Below are positions 8,175 through 18,067 of a stretch of 64,000 nucleotides of DNA, piece after piece. The translations under genes and the position numbers were made by a program. The notes beneath the pieces were generated by a model, which did not search any database, was not told the origin of the DNA, and saw nothing but the letters and a program-made list of their open reading frames with translations. The DNA is taken from the NCBI RefSeq assembly GCF_003027925.1, contig NZ_PYPS01000014.1, positions 94,251-158,250 of the forward strand, written 5' to 3'. Source of the stretch: Micromonospora sp. RP3T (GTDB taxonomy: Bacteria; Actinomycetota; Actinomycetes; Mycobacteriales; Micromonosporaceae). Within the stretch, counting starts at the first letter, position 1; every line of letters begins with the position of its first letter.

Positions 8175-9134
8175 TCAGTCCAGGGTGAAGTAGTCGGGGC
8201 CGGCGTAGACGCCGGTCGTCAGCTTGGTGCGCTGCATCAACAGGTCGTTGAGCAGGCTGGACGCGCCGAACCGGAACCAGTCCGGGTCGAGCCAGTCGGC
8301 GCCGACCGTCTCGTTGACCATGACCAGGTACTTGATCGCGTCCTTGGTGTTCTTGATGCCGCCGGCCGGCTTCACGCCGACCTGCCGCCCGGTGGCGGCG
8401 CGGAAGTCGCGGACCGCCTCCAGCATCACCAACGTCACCGGCAGCGTGGCCGCGACCGGGACCTTGCCGGTGGAGGTCTTGATGAAGTCGCCGCCGGCCA
8501 GCATGGCGAGCCATGACGCGCGCCGCACGTTGTCGTAGGTGGCCAGCTCGCCGGTCTCCAGGATCACCTTGAGGTGGGCGTCCCCGCAGGCGGACTTGGT
8601 GGCGACGATCTCGTCGTAGACCTCGGCGTAGCGGCCGGCCAGGAACGCGCCCCGGTTTATCACCATGTCGATCTCGTCCGCGCCGGCCTCGACGGCCGCC
8701 CGGACGTCGGCGAGCTTGATCTCCAGCGGGGCCTGCCCGGACGGGAACGAGGTCGCCACGCTGGCCAGGTGCACAGTGCTGCCGCGCAGCACCTCGGCCA
8801 CGTACGGGACCATCGCCGGGTAGACGCAGACCGCGCCGACGTGCGGGCAGCTCGGGTCGGCGGGGTCGGGGCGCAGCGCCTTGGCCGCCAGCGCCCGCAC
8901 CTTGCCCGGGGTGTCGGCCCCTTCGAGGGTGGTCAGGTCGACCATCCGGATGGCCAGGTCGATCGCCTCGGCCTTGGCCGTGGTCTTGATGGAGCGGGTG
9001 CCGAGCTGGGCCGCCCGCTGCTCCGCGCCGACCTGGTCCACGCCCGGCAGGCCGTGCAGGAAGGTCCGCAGAGCGGTCTCGGATCGTCCCAGCTCGGAGA
9101 GGTCCGACCGGGCCGACGTCGCTGTCGCCGTCAT
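8175..9134 (-). CDS. deoC: Deoxyribose-phosphate aldolase
   Basis: Cytoplasmic class I aldolase of 319 residues that splits 2-deoxyribose 5-phosphate into glyceraldehyde 3-phosphate and acetaldehyde in nucleoside catabolism. It has the TIM-barrel motifs VGAVCVYPAMV, EIDMVINRGAFLAGRY, LKVILETGEL, DFIKTSTGK (Schiff-base Lys) and GVKPAGGIKN. ATG 9134 follows a TACTAT -10 box by seven bases, so the mRNA may be leaderless. First gene of a deoC-ALDH-ALDH-like operon and divergent from upp, so pyrimidine salvage and deoxynucleoside breakdown sit together. Confidence 0.96.
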   Translation of the reverse strand: MTATATSARSDLSELGRSETALRTFLHGLPGVDQVGAEQRAAQLGTRSIKTTAKAEAIDLAIRMVDLTTLEGADTPGKVRALAAKALRPDPADPSCPHVGAVCVYPAMVPYVAEVLRGSTVHLASVATSFPSGQAPLEIKLADVRAAVEAGADEIDMVINRGAFLAGRYAEVYDEIVATKSACGDAHLKVILETGELATYDNVRRASWLAMLAGGDFIKTSTGKVPVAATLPVTLVMLEAVRDFRAATGRQVGVKPAGGIKNTKDAIKYLVMVNETVGADWLDPDWFRFGASSLLNDLLMQRTKLTTGVYAGPDYFTLD

Positions 9135-9141
9135 GCCCCGA

Positions 9142-9177
9142 ATAGTACGCACCCGCGAGTCGAGTGATCTTGGTCAC
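9142..9177 (-). promoter_or_regulatory. deoC promoter with CRP-like dyad
   Basis: On the minus strand a TACTAT -10 hexamer (9142-9147) stands seven bases before the deoC ATG, the spacing expected for a leaderless transcript. Upstream lies GTGA-N6-TCAC (9164-9177), the core symmetry of CRP/FNR-family sites, centred near -37. No good -35 hexamer is seen, which fits activator dependence. The regulator is not identified. Confidence 0.45.
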
Positions 9178-9268
9178 GCCCAACTGGTCGCGGGCGTCAC
9201 GTGAGCGGCGTCGCTGGTCCGCCCGCACCCGCCGTACGCCGGGCCGGGGACCGGTAGGTTGAGCGATC

Positions 9269-9901
9269 GTGGACGTACACGTCATTGACCATCCGCTCGC
9301 CCAGACGCGGCTGACCGCCATGCGGGACGCCCGGACCGACTCCTCGTCGTTCCGGGCGGCGCTGCGCGAACTCACCACCATGCTGGTGTACGAGGCCGCA
9401 CGCTCCTTCCCCGTCGAGAACTACTCGATCCAGACCCCGGTCACCGCCACCGAGGGCACCCGGCTGGCCAACCCGCCGCTGCTCGTGCCGGTGCTGCGGG
9501 CCGGGCTCGGCATGGCCGACGCCGCGCTCGCCCTGGTGCCCGAGTCGTCGATGGGCTTCGTGGGCCTGGCCCGCGACGAGGAGACGTACGAGCCGCGCGC
9601 CTACATGGAGTCGCTGCCCCGGGACCTCAGCGGCCGGCCGGTGCTGGTGCTCGACCCGATGCTGGCCACCGGCGGCTCGCTGGAGCACTGCTGCCGGCTG
9701 CTCGCCGACCGGGGCTGCACCGACATCACCGTGCTCTGCGTGCTGGCCGCCCCGGTCGGCATCGAGCGGCTGAAGCGCAGCGGCCTGCCGCTGCGCCTGG
9801 TGACGGCGAGCATCGACGAGGGCCTGAACGACAAGATGTTCATCGTCCCCGGCCTGGGCGACGCCGGCGACCGCCAGTTCGGCGGCATGCCCCGCTTCTG
9901 A
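9269..9901 (+). CDS. upp: Uracil phosphoribosyltransferase
   Basis: Soluble type I phosphoribosyltransferase of 210 residues that converts uracil and PRPP to UMP. Signature regions: [32 protein letters not shown] (PRPP loop) and the uracil-binding C-terminus [15 protein letters not shown]. Starts at GTG 9269. It is divergent from deoC across a 134-bp control region, and a large imperfect hairpin follows its stop. Monocistronic. Confidence 0.97.
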   Translation: MDVHVIDHPLAQTRLTAMRDARTDSSSFRAALRELTTMLVYEAARSFPVENYSIQTPVTATEGTRLANPPLLVPVLRAGLGMADAALALVPESSMGFVGLARDEETYEPRAYMESLPRDLSGRPVLVLDPMLATGGSLEHCCRLLADRGCTDITVLCVLAAPVGIERLKRSGLPLRLVTASIDEGLNDKMFIVPGLGDAGDRQFGGMPRF

Positions 9902-9915
9902 CCCCCGTTGCCGCG

Positions 9916-9969
9916 GATTCACGGAAAGAGGGCGCATTTCCCCTCGGAAAGGCCCGCTTTCCGTGAATC
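9916..9969. repeat. Nested long inverted repeat after upp
   Basis: The outer arms GATTCACGGAAAG (9916-9928) and CTTTCCGTGAATC (9957-9969) are perfect 13-bp complements. The 28-nt loop contains further pairing (GGGC with GCCC, TTTCC with GGAAA), so the whole 54-nt segment can fold into one long interrupted hairpin. It lies 15 nt after the upp stop and likely terminates transcription. It is longer and less G+C-rich than a plain terminator and unlike the GGGGCCCC elements; it could be a dispersed repeat. Confidence 0.7.
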
Positions 9970-10039
9970 AGGCGACCCGGGGGACGCGACCCCGGCGAGT
10001 TGGTGCGCGGGGTGCGGGGAGGCGCTAGCGTTCCGGGCC

Positions 10040-10732
10040 ATGACTGGTGTTGCGCTCGCCGAGGAGTTGCTCCTCCTCGCGTATGACGACGAATCCGGCA
10101 AGGCCGCCATGCCCCGGATCAGCCTGGACCTGGGCATGGCCGCGGCGGTGCTGGTCGAGCTGGCCCTGGCCGGCCGGATCGCGTACGCGGAGGGGAACCT
10201 CGCGGTGGTCGACCCGGCGCCGACCGGCGAGCCGATCGCGGACGCGGTGCTCGCCAAGATCGCCGCGGACACGCCGCACACGCCGTCGTCGTGGGTCCAG
10301 CGGCTGCGGCACGGGCTGCGCGACCGGATCCTCGGCGACCTCTGCGAGCGGGGCGTGGTCCGCGACGTCGACGAGACCGAGCTGGGCTTCATCCACGTGC
10401 ACCGCTACCCGGTGGCGGACGCCTCCGTCGAGGCCGACATCCGACGTCGGCTGGCCGACGCGCTGACCAGCGGGCAGCTCCCGGACGAGCGGACCGCCGC
10501 GCTCGCCACGCTGGTCGCGGTGCTGCGGATGGAGCCGGCGCTCGGGCTCACCGGCGCCGCCGCGGACGACGCCGGCAAGCGGCTGGAGGAGATCGCGGCC
10601 GGCGCCGGCTTCTCCGGCACCGTCAGCATCGACGACTCGGTGGTCCGGCCCTCGGTGGCCCTGGTCGTCGCCGCGCTCGCCCAGGCCGTCGACGCCGCCC
10701 TCGGCAAGCGTCAAGGAGGGGCCCCCTCTTAA
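10040..10732 (+). CDS. GPP34 (GOLPH3/Vps74)-family protein
   Basis: Soluble protein of 230 residues of the GPP34 family, which in eukaryotes binds phosphatidylinositol 4-phosphate at the Golgi. Bacterial members are common in actinomycetes and their role is unknown. Family features: N-terminal LAEELLLLAYDDESGKAAMPRI, LGMAAAVLVELALAGRI, a helical middle and LRDRILGDLCERGVV. ATG 10040 matches the family start. The last six codons and the TAA lie inside a GGGGCCCC repeat element, so the C-terminal QGGAPS is encoded by the repeat and the native stop seems to have been replaced. Confidence 0.85.
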   Translation: MTGVALAEELLLLAYDDESGKAAMPRISLDLGMAAAVLVELALAGRIAYAEGNLAVVDPAPTGEPIADAVLAKIAADTPHTPSSWVQRLRHGLRDRILGDLCERGVVRDVDETELGFIHVHRYPVADASVEADIRRRLADALTSGQLPDERTAALATLVAVLRMEPALGLTGAAADDAGKRLEEIAAGAGFSGTVSIDDSVVRPSVALVVAALAQAVDAALGKRQGGAPS

Positions 10733-10793
10733 CGCCTCCGGTATAGCAGGGGCCCCCTCTCACCCTCAGGTGTTAAGAAGGGGCCCCTCCTTG
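10713..10793. repeat. GGGGCCCC/31-bp palindromic repeat, copy A (three cores)
   Basis: Three GGGGCCCC palindromes start at 10718, 10749 and 10780, exactly 31 bp apart. The first linker reads CTC-TTAACGCCTCCGGTA-TAGCA. The second is a diverged copy in inverse orientation. It lies between the convergent GPP34 and phosphohexomutase genes, supplies the GPP34 stop and ends nine bases from the mutase stop. Each GGGGCCCC can fold with its outer TTAAGRA/TYCTTAA flanks, so it may act as a two-way terminator. Four more copies are annotated below. Confidence 0.9.
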
Positions 10794-10801
10794 CGTCGTG
10801 G

Positions 10802-12466
10802 TCAGAGGCCCAACGCGGCGGCGATCTCGGTGCGCAGCTCGGTGCCGGCCGCCCGGGCGCGGCTGCGGGCCGCCGGCACGTCGCCGTCGGTCACCGGCGC
10901 CACCACCTCCAGGTACGCCTTCAGTTTCGGCTCGGTGCCGGAGGGCCGGATGACCACCCGGGCGGCGTCGGTGCGCAGGATCACCACGTCCGCGTCGGGG
11001 AGCAGGTCGGACGCCTGGGCGACCGGCTGCCCGAGCAGCGACGTCGGGGTGACCGCCCGGATCCGCGCCATCGCGTCCGCGATCACCCGGAGGTCCTCCA
11101 CCCGCACCGAGAGCTGGTCGGTGTGGTGCACGCCGAACTCGGCGGCCAGCTCGTCCAGCCGGTCGGTGAGCGTCCGGCCCTGGGCCTTGAGGCCGGCGGC
11201 CAGCTCGGCGACGGTCAGCGCGGCGGTGATGCCGTCCTTGTCCCGCACGTGCCCCGGCGCGACGCAGTAGCCCAGCGCCTCCTCGTAGCCGTACACCAGC
11301 GGCTCCCGGCCGCCGCCGGCCCGGACGATCCACTTGAACCCGGTCAGCGTCTCGTCGTAGGGCAGCCCGCGCGCCTCGGCCATCGCCCGCAGCAGCGTCG
11401 ACGAGACGACGGTGGTGGCGTACAGGCCGGTCACGCCGCGTCGCATCAGGTGGTCGGCGAGCAGCGCGCCCACCTCGTCGCCGCGCAGCATCCGCCAGGA
11501 CCCGGCGTCGCGTACCGCCACCGCGCACCGGTCCGCGTCCGGGTCGTTGGCGATCGCCAGGTCGGCGCCGGTGCGGTCGGCGAGCGCGACCAGCAGATCC
11601 ACCGCGCCCGGCTCCTCCGGGTTGGGGAAGTTGACGGTCGGGAACGCCGGATCCGGCTCGGCCTGCTCGGGTACCACCCCGGGCACGCCGAAGCCGGCCC
11701 GCGCGAACGCGGCGGTCAGCACCGCCGCGCCGACCCCGTGCAGCGGCGTGTACGCCACCCTCAGGTCGCGTGGGCCGGCCGGGTCCACCACCGCGGCGGC
11801 CCGGTCCACGTACGCGGCGACCAGGTCGTCACCGAGGACCTGGCCGGCCGGGCCGAGCGGCACCCGGGCGAGCGGGCCGACCGCCCGGATGGCAGCCTCG
11901 ATGCCGGCGTCGGCCGGCGGCACGATCTGCGCCCCCGCGCCCAGCTCGCCGCCGAGCTGCGCGCCCAGGTACACCTTGTAGCCGTTGTCCTGTGGCGGGT
12001 TGTGGCTGGCGGTGACCATCACGCCGGCGACGGCGCCGAGCTGCCGGACCGCGAACGCCAGCACCGGCGTGGGCAGCGGGCGGGGCAGCAGCAGCGCCGG
12101 CCGGCCCGCGCCGGTGGCCACCTGCGCGGTGCGCTCGGCGAACGCGCGGGAGCCGCGCCGGGCGTCGTACCCGATCACCAGCGGGCCCTCGCCGCCCTGG
12201 GCGGCGAGCCAGCCGACCAGCCCGGCGGCGGCCTGGGTGACCACGGCCAGGTTCATCCCGTTGGGCCCGGCGCGCAGCGGGCCGCGCAGGCCGGCGGTGC
12301 CGAACGTCAGCGGGCCGGCGAACCGGTCGGCCAGCTCGGCGGCCGTGCCGGGCAGCCCGTCGAGGACGGCGCGCAGCTCGTCCCGGTCGGCCGGGTCGGG
12401 GTCGTCGGCGAGCCAGCGCTCGGCTCGGCCGCGAAGGTCGTCAAGGTCAGTGGTGTCCGCCGCCAT
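10802..12466 (-). CDS. Phospho-sugar mutase (phosphoglucomutase/phosphomannomutase, PGM2-like)
   Basis: Alpha-D-phosphohexomutase of 554 residues that interconverts sugar 1- and 6-phosphates in the cytoplasm. The catalytic phosphoserine loop TASHNPPQDNGYK has Ser154, the metal loop DPDADR is at 308-313, the sugar-binding loops are GFKWI and EEALGY, and the C-terminal phosphate loop is RPSGTEPK. Length and the N-terminal FGTAGLRG motif match the longer PGM2/PMM type. Which hexose it prefers cannot be read from sequence. It ends nine bases from a GGGGCCCC repeat and is convergent with the GPP34 gene. Confidence 0.92.
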   Translation of the reverse strand: MAADTTDLDDLRGRAERWLADDPDPADRDELRAVLDGLPGTAAELADRFAGPLTFGTAGLRGPLRAGPNGMNLAVVTQAAAGLVGWLAAQGGEGPLVIGYDARRGSRAFAERTAQVATGAGRPALLLPRPLPTPVLAFAVRQLGAVAGVMVTASHNPPQDNGYKVYLGAQLGGELGAGAQIVPPADAGIEAAIRAVGPLARVPLGPAGQVLGDDLVAAYVDRAAAVVDPAGPRDLRVAYTPLHGVGAAVLTAAFARAGFGVPGVVPEQAEPDPAFPTVNFPNPEEPGAVDLLVALADRTGADLAIANDPDADRCAVAVRDAGSWRMLRGDEVGALLADHLMRRGVTGLYATTVVSSTLLRAMAEARGLPYDETLTGFKWIVRAGGGREPLVYGYEEALGYCVAPGHVRDKDGITAALTVAELAAGLKAQGRTLTDRLDELAAEFGVHHTDQLSVRVEDLRVIADAMARIRAVTPTSLLGQPVAQASDLLPDADVVILRTDAARVVIRPSGTEPKLKAYLEVVAPVTDGDVPAARSRARAAGTELRTEIAAALGL

Positions 12467-12515
12467 GGCCTCTTGATAGCACGGCGGCCGATCACCACCG
12501 GTCGTCGGCCTCGAC

Positions 12516-14534
12516 TCAGTTGTCGGCCGTGAGCTGGAACGAACCGGCCATCGCGTCGAAGATCGGCTTGCTCTCGGCGAACCGTGCGTCGGTGGAGGAG
12601 AGGTAGAACGAGTAGACCTTGCCGTCGGAGACCAGGCCCCGCCAGATGCCGTGCCGCATGGCGTCGCCCTCGCCGCAGGTGTATTCGAGCTGGCCCGCGG
12701 TCTGGCCGGCGAGCGGCTGCTCGCTGACCGACAACTCGGTGTAGGGGGCCGGGCAGGTCTTGCTGTTCGCGGTCTTGCTCTTCAGGTTCCGCGAGGCGAA
12801 CTCGGCCCAGCTGATCGAGGTGCCGCCCCACTTCTCGGCGATGACCCGCACCTTGCGGCCCTCGTCGTTCGGGTCGACGTAGTCGACGTAGAGGCCGCCG
12901 GTCTGCCGCTGCCAGCCCTTCGGCACCTGGATGGTGATGCCCTTGACGGTCTGCTCCTGCATCTCCGGCGCGGCGGCGGCCGAATTCGACGGCAACGTGC
13001 CCACGATCGGCGGCGGCGCGTCGTCACCGCCGCCGCTGGTCAGCGCGATCACGCTCACCAGCAGCACCACGGCCAGGCCGCCGGCGGCGGCGAGCTGGAC
13101 CTTGCGGGGCCACGCCTTGACCCTGCCGAGCAGCCCCGGGGACGTGCCACCGCTCGCGGCCGGCGCGGTGGCCGGCGTGGTCCACGGCTGGCCGGTGCCC
13201 GGCACCGACCACTGCGCGCCGCCGCCGTACACCTGCTGGGTGGCGTCGGCGTTGCCGCCGTAGGTGGCCGGCGGGCCGGTGGGGACACGCTGGGTGGCGT
13301 CCGTGCCCGCGCCCTGGCCGAAGCGGACCGTGGTGTCCGACGACGAGATGGGCTGGGTGGCCTCGGGGGCGTCCGGCCCGGACATCGCGCCGGTCGGCGT
13401 GTGCAGCGGGCCGGCGAGCGCGTCGGCGCTGGTCTCGTCGAGCGCCGCGGCGCCGGTCGCCGGCTTCGCGGCGGGGCGCTCCCCGCGCCGCAGCGCGGCG
13501 AGGCGGTCGGTGAGCGACTCGCTCGGGCCGATCATCGCCCGGCCGCCGATCTGCCCGCTGGGCTTCGGCTCCGGCGCGGCCGGCGGCGGCGTGGTCGGGC
13601 GCGGCACCGGCACCACCGCGTACGGGTCGGTGACCGAGTTGACCGCGGTGGCGGTGCTGGTCAGCGGGCCGGCGAGCAGCTCGCGCAGCATGGCCCGGGC
13701 GCGGTGCACGTCGAGGCGGCGGGCCGGGTCCTTCTCCAGCAGGCCCATCAGCACGCCGGTGAGCGGGCCGCTGCGCTGCGGCGTGGCGGGCGGGTCCTCG
13801 ACCACGGCGTGCATGGTCTCGATCGGGTCGCCCTTGTCGAACGGGGGCCGGCCCTCGACCGCGGTGTAGAGCGTCACGCCGAGCGAGAACAGGTCGCTGG
13901 GCGGGCCGAACTCCTGGCCCATGGCCCGCTCGGGGGAGATGAAGTGCGGCGAGCCGAGCACCATGCCGGGCGTGGTGAGCTGCACGTCGGTGGGCATCCG
14001 GGCGACGCCGAAGTCGGTCAGCACGCAGCGCCCGTCGGAGCAGATCAGCACGTTCGCCGGCTTGACGTCGCGGTGCAGCACGCTGAGCGCGTGCGCCACC
14101 TCCAGCGCGCCGAGCAGCGCGATGCCGATCTTGGCGACCGCGCGCGGCGCGACCGGCCCGTCCTCGATCACCATGTCGGCCAGGCTGCGGGCGTCCAGCA
14201 GTTCCATCACGATCCACGGCCGGCCACCCTCGGTGACCACGTCGTAGACCTGCACCACGGCCGGATGCTGGATCGCGGCGGCGGCGCGGGCCTCGCGCAG
14301 CGTCCGCTCGTAGAGCGCGTCGCGGTCGCTGGGGGCGAGCCCCGGCGGGAGGACGACCTCCTTGACCGCCACGTCGCGGCGCAGCAGTGTATCTGTGGCC
14401 CGCCAGACCGTGCCCATGCCGCCGTTGCCCACCGGGGATCGCAGCGAGTAGCGACCACCGATGGTGGTGCCGGGCGCCGCGCGTCCAGTGGGGGGACTGG
14501 CCGGTCCGCCGCTCCACGTCGGAATCTGAGTCAC
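12516..14534 (-). CDS. Membrane Ser/Thr protein kinase with extracytoplasmic domain
   Basis: 672 residues. The N-terminal Hanks-type kinase has the glycine loop [10 protein letters not shown] (35-44), Lys58, the HRDVKPAN catalytic loop with Asp156, DFG 174-176 and GSPHFISPE in the activation segment. A Pro/Ala-rich juxtamembrane linker (about 290-470) repeats ATQ-(P/R/Q)-(I/V) three times, likely phospho-acceptor sites. One membrane helix is at about 479-500, and then comes an outside domain of about 150 residues with a Cys pair, without PASTA repeats. The whole plan is repeated by the kinase at 48926-50926. The signal is unknown. Divergent from the mutase gene. Confidence 0.92.
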   Translation of the reverse strand: MTQIPTWSGGPASPPTGRAAPGTTIGGRYSLRSPVGNGGMGTVWRATDTLLRRDVAVKEVVLPPGLAPSDRDALYERTLREARAAAAIQHPAVVQVYDVVTEGGRPWIVMELLDARSLADMVIEDGPVAPRAVAKIGIALLGALEVAHALSVLHRDVKPANVLICSDGRCVLTDFGVARMPTDVQLTTPGMVLGSPHFISPERAMGQEFGPPSDLFSLGVTLYTAVEGRPPFDKGDPIETMHAVVEDPPATPQRSGPLTGVLMGLLEKDPARRLDVHRARAMLRELLAGPLTSTATAVNSVTDPYAVVPVPRPTTPPPAAPEPKPSGQIGGRAMIGPSESLTDRLAALRRGERPAAKPATGAAALDETSADALAGPLHTPTGAMSGPDAPEATQPISSSDTTVRFGQGAGTDATQRVPTGPPATYGGNADATQQVYGGGAQWSVPGTGQPWTTPATAPAASGGTSPGLLGRVKAWPRKVQLAAAGGLAVVLLVSVIALTSGGGDDAPPPIVGTLPSNSAAAAPEMQEQTVKGITIQVPKGWQRQTGGLYVDYVDPNDEGRKVRVIAEKWGGTSISWAEFASRNLKSKTANSKTCPAPYTELSVSEQPLAGQTAGQLEYTCGEGDAMRHGIWRGLVSDGKVYSFYLSSTDARFAESKPIFDAMAGSFQLTADN

Positions 14535-14737
14535 AGAAAAGCCACCGGGGGATATCGAGGGGGCTGGGACACAACCCCTCTATCTTGCTGGTTCCGACGC
14601 CCGATGCGAAACCCGACGCGGCGGGCGTTTACCTACTCGACGGTATGTGGCCAGCTACTCACCTCCGGTGGGCCGCCGGTTCCCGGTGTGCGGTATCCCT
14701 CACCCATCGAGCGGCCACCGCGTCCTACCATCCGGTA

Positions 14738-16321
<1,584 letters not shown>

Positions 16322-16333
16322 GACGTCGGTGAC

Positions 16334-16376
16334 GGCGGCCCCGTCGGCATCCCCCGGGTGCCCGGCGCGGGCCGCC
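16334..16376 (+). terminator. Hairpin after the mutase gene
   Basis: GGCGGCCC (16334-16341) and GGGCCGCC (16369-16376) are perfect complements. The loop contains the further pair GGCA/TGCC, and TTTC follows the right arm. It starts 13 nt after the mutase stop, so a terminator is the natural reading. Confidence 0.7.
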
Positions 16377-16807
16377 TTTCGCATTCTGGCGGGTGTGCGA
16401 TTTTGTCAGGCGGGTAACTCGTTCGGGTGAACGGGACGGACAGCATGTGCGGTCGGTGAGCGGGCGGCCATGTCACCGTCGGGAGTCGCCCGGCAGCCGA
16501 CGGTTGTCGGGCAATTGTCGGAGTGGCAGTTAATTGCCGCGACTAATGCGACAATTCGGAACGACGACTCGGCTTTTGGTAATCGATGAATCGGTTACGC
16601 GTTGTAGGAGGTGGGGGGCAGATGACCGCGTCCGACCACGATCTACCTGCTGTCCCGCAGATATTCGAGCGCTCCCACCAGGGCATTCGTGACGCTGCGC
16701 GGTCCGATCGCTACGCGAAAGATGTTGCGCAGCGTCACCGTCGGGGGTCTAGGCTGTCTGCTGTTCTGCCCGATGACCCATCCCTCTCAAGTGATCGAGA
16801 ATTCGAC
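16377..16807 (+). other. Long AT-richer leader region before the M20 peptidase
   Basis: About 430 bases without a clear gene and with lower G+C than the surroundings. It holds two competing inverted repeats: GGCAATT (16510-16516) with AATTGCC (16532-16538), and AATTGTCG (16513-16520) with CGACAATT (16549-16556). The two left arms overlap, so only one can form at a time. A very strong Shine-Dalgarno AGGAGGT precedes ATG 16622, which is in frame with the peptidase. Codons 16622-16807 end in G/C only about half the time, unlike real genes here. A TAGGCT box near 16750 could drive a shorter transcript. Confidence 0.5.
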
Positions 16808-18067
16808 GTGACGAGTGCGTTGACGCTGCCCTCGGGCGGCCTGCTGGCGTCGTCCCGGCCCGAGGCGCCGACCGGTTCCCAGCCCCTGCCCTTCGAGCTC
16901 GACCATCTGCTCGCGCTGCGGGTACCCGGCCTCATCGCGACCCGCCGTCACATCCACTCCCACCCGGAACTGTCCGGCGAGGAGTTCGAGACGGCCGCCC
17001 TGGTGCACCGGGAACTCTCCCTCGCCGGGCTGAGCCCGCGACTGCTGCCGAAGGGCAACGGCGTCATCTGCGACATCGACGGCCGCCCCGACGGGCCGGT
17101 GGTCGCGCTCCGCGCCGACATCGACGCGCTGCCGCTGAGCGACCCGAAGGACGTGCCGTACCGCTCGACGGTGGACGGCGTCTGCCACGCCTGCGGCCAC
17201 GACGTGCACACCGCCGTGCTGCTCGGCGTCGGCATGCTGCTCGCCCAGCTCGCCGACCTCGGCGAGCTGGACGGCCGGGTACGGCTCATCTTCCAGCCGG
17301 CCGAGGAGATCCTGCCCTGCGGCTCGCTGGAGGTGATCGAGGCCGGCGGCCTCGACGACGTGGTGCAGATCTTCGCGCTGCACTGCGACCCGAACCTGCC
17401 GGTCGGCAAGGTCGGCCTGCGGGTCGGCCCGATCACCGCCGCCGCCGACAACGTCACCGTCCGGCTCACCGGGCCGGGCGGGCACACCGCCCGGCCGCAC
17501 CTGACCGTCGACCTGGTCGACGCGCTCGGCCGGCTGGTCACCGAGGTGCCGACGCTGATCAGTCGCCGGGTGCCGGCCAACAGCGGGCTGCTGCTGGTGT
17601 TCGGCCACGCCTCGGCCGGCACCCGCTACAACGTCATCCCCTCCGAGGCGTCCGCCGCCGGCACGCTGCGGGTGATGGACCGGGAGACCTGGGAGCAGGC
17701 CCCCAAGATCGTGGCCCAGGTGGTGCGGGACGTGCTCGCCCCCACCGGCGCCACCGTCGACCTGGAATACCTGCGCGGTCGCCCGCCGGTCACAAACGAC
17801 GCCGGGGCCATCGGCGTGCTCACCGCCGCCACCGCGTCGGCGCTCGGGCCGGAGGGCATCGCCGAGACGCCGCAGAGCATGGGCGGCGAGGACTTCTCCT
17901 GGTACCTGGAGCACGTGCCCGGCGCGCTCGCCCGCCTCGGCGTCGGCCGGAACGGTCCCAACATGGACCTGCACCGGGCCTCCTTCGACGTGGACGAGCG
18001 CGCCATCGAGGCGGGCGTACGCCTCATGGTCCAGACCGCGCTGCGGGCACTGGCGGCGGCGCGCTGA
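16808..18067 (+). CDS. M20-family metallopeptidase/amidohydrolase
   Basis: Zinc hydrolase of 419 residues related to N-acyl-amino-acid amidohydrolases. Metal and catalytic motifs: RRHIHSHPELSGEEFET, ALRADIDALPL, CHACGHDVHTAVLLG, FQPAEE, then the dimerisation domain and GGEDFSWYL near the end. I chose GTG 16808, preceded by GAGAA six bases upstream, because the family is about 400-420 residues long and the upstream in-frame codons look non-coding. A start at ATG 16622 behind a perfect AGGAGGT would add 62 residues and cannot be excluded. The 3' end overlaps the convergent DUF4349 gene by 44 bp. Confidence 0.88.
   Translation: MTSALTLPSGGLLASSRPEAPTGSQPLPFELDHLLALRVPGLIATRRHIHSHPELSGEEFETAALVHRELSLAGLSPRLLPKGNGVICDIDGRPDGPVVALRADIDALPLSDPKDVPYRSTVDGVCHACGHDVHTAVLLGVGMLLAQLADLGELDGRVRLIFQPAEEILPCGSLEVIEAGGLDDVVQIFALHCDPNLPVGKVGLRVGPITAAADNVTVRLTGPGGHTARPHLTVDLVDALGRLVTEVPTLISRRVPANSGLLLVFGHASAGTRYNVIPSEASAAGTLRVMDRETWEQAPKIVAQVVRDVLAPTGATVDLEYLRGRPPVTNDAGAIGVLTAATASALGPEGIAETPQSMGGEDFSWYLEHVPGALARLGVGRNGPNMDLHRASFDVDERAIEAGVRLMVQTALRALAAAR

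Noticed and set aside
6739..9381. An 880-codon frame upstream of the aldehyde dehydrogenase
   Set aside because: The part before ATG 8169 is another frame of deoC. A DeoC-ALDH fusion would need the deoC frame, which ends at 8175.
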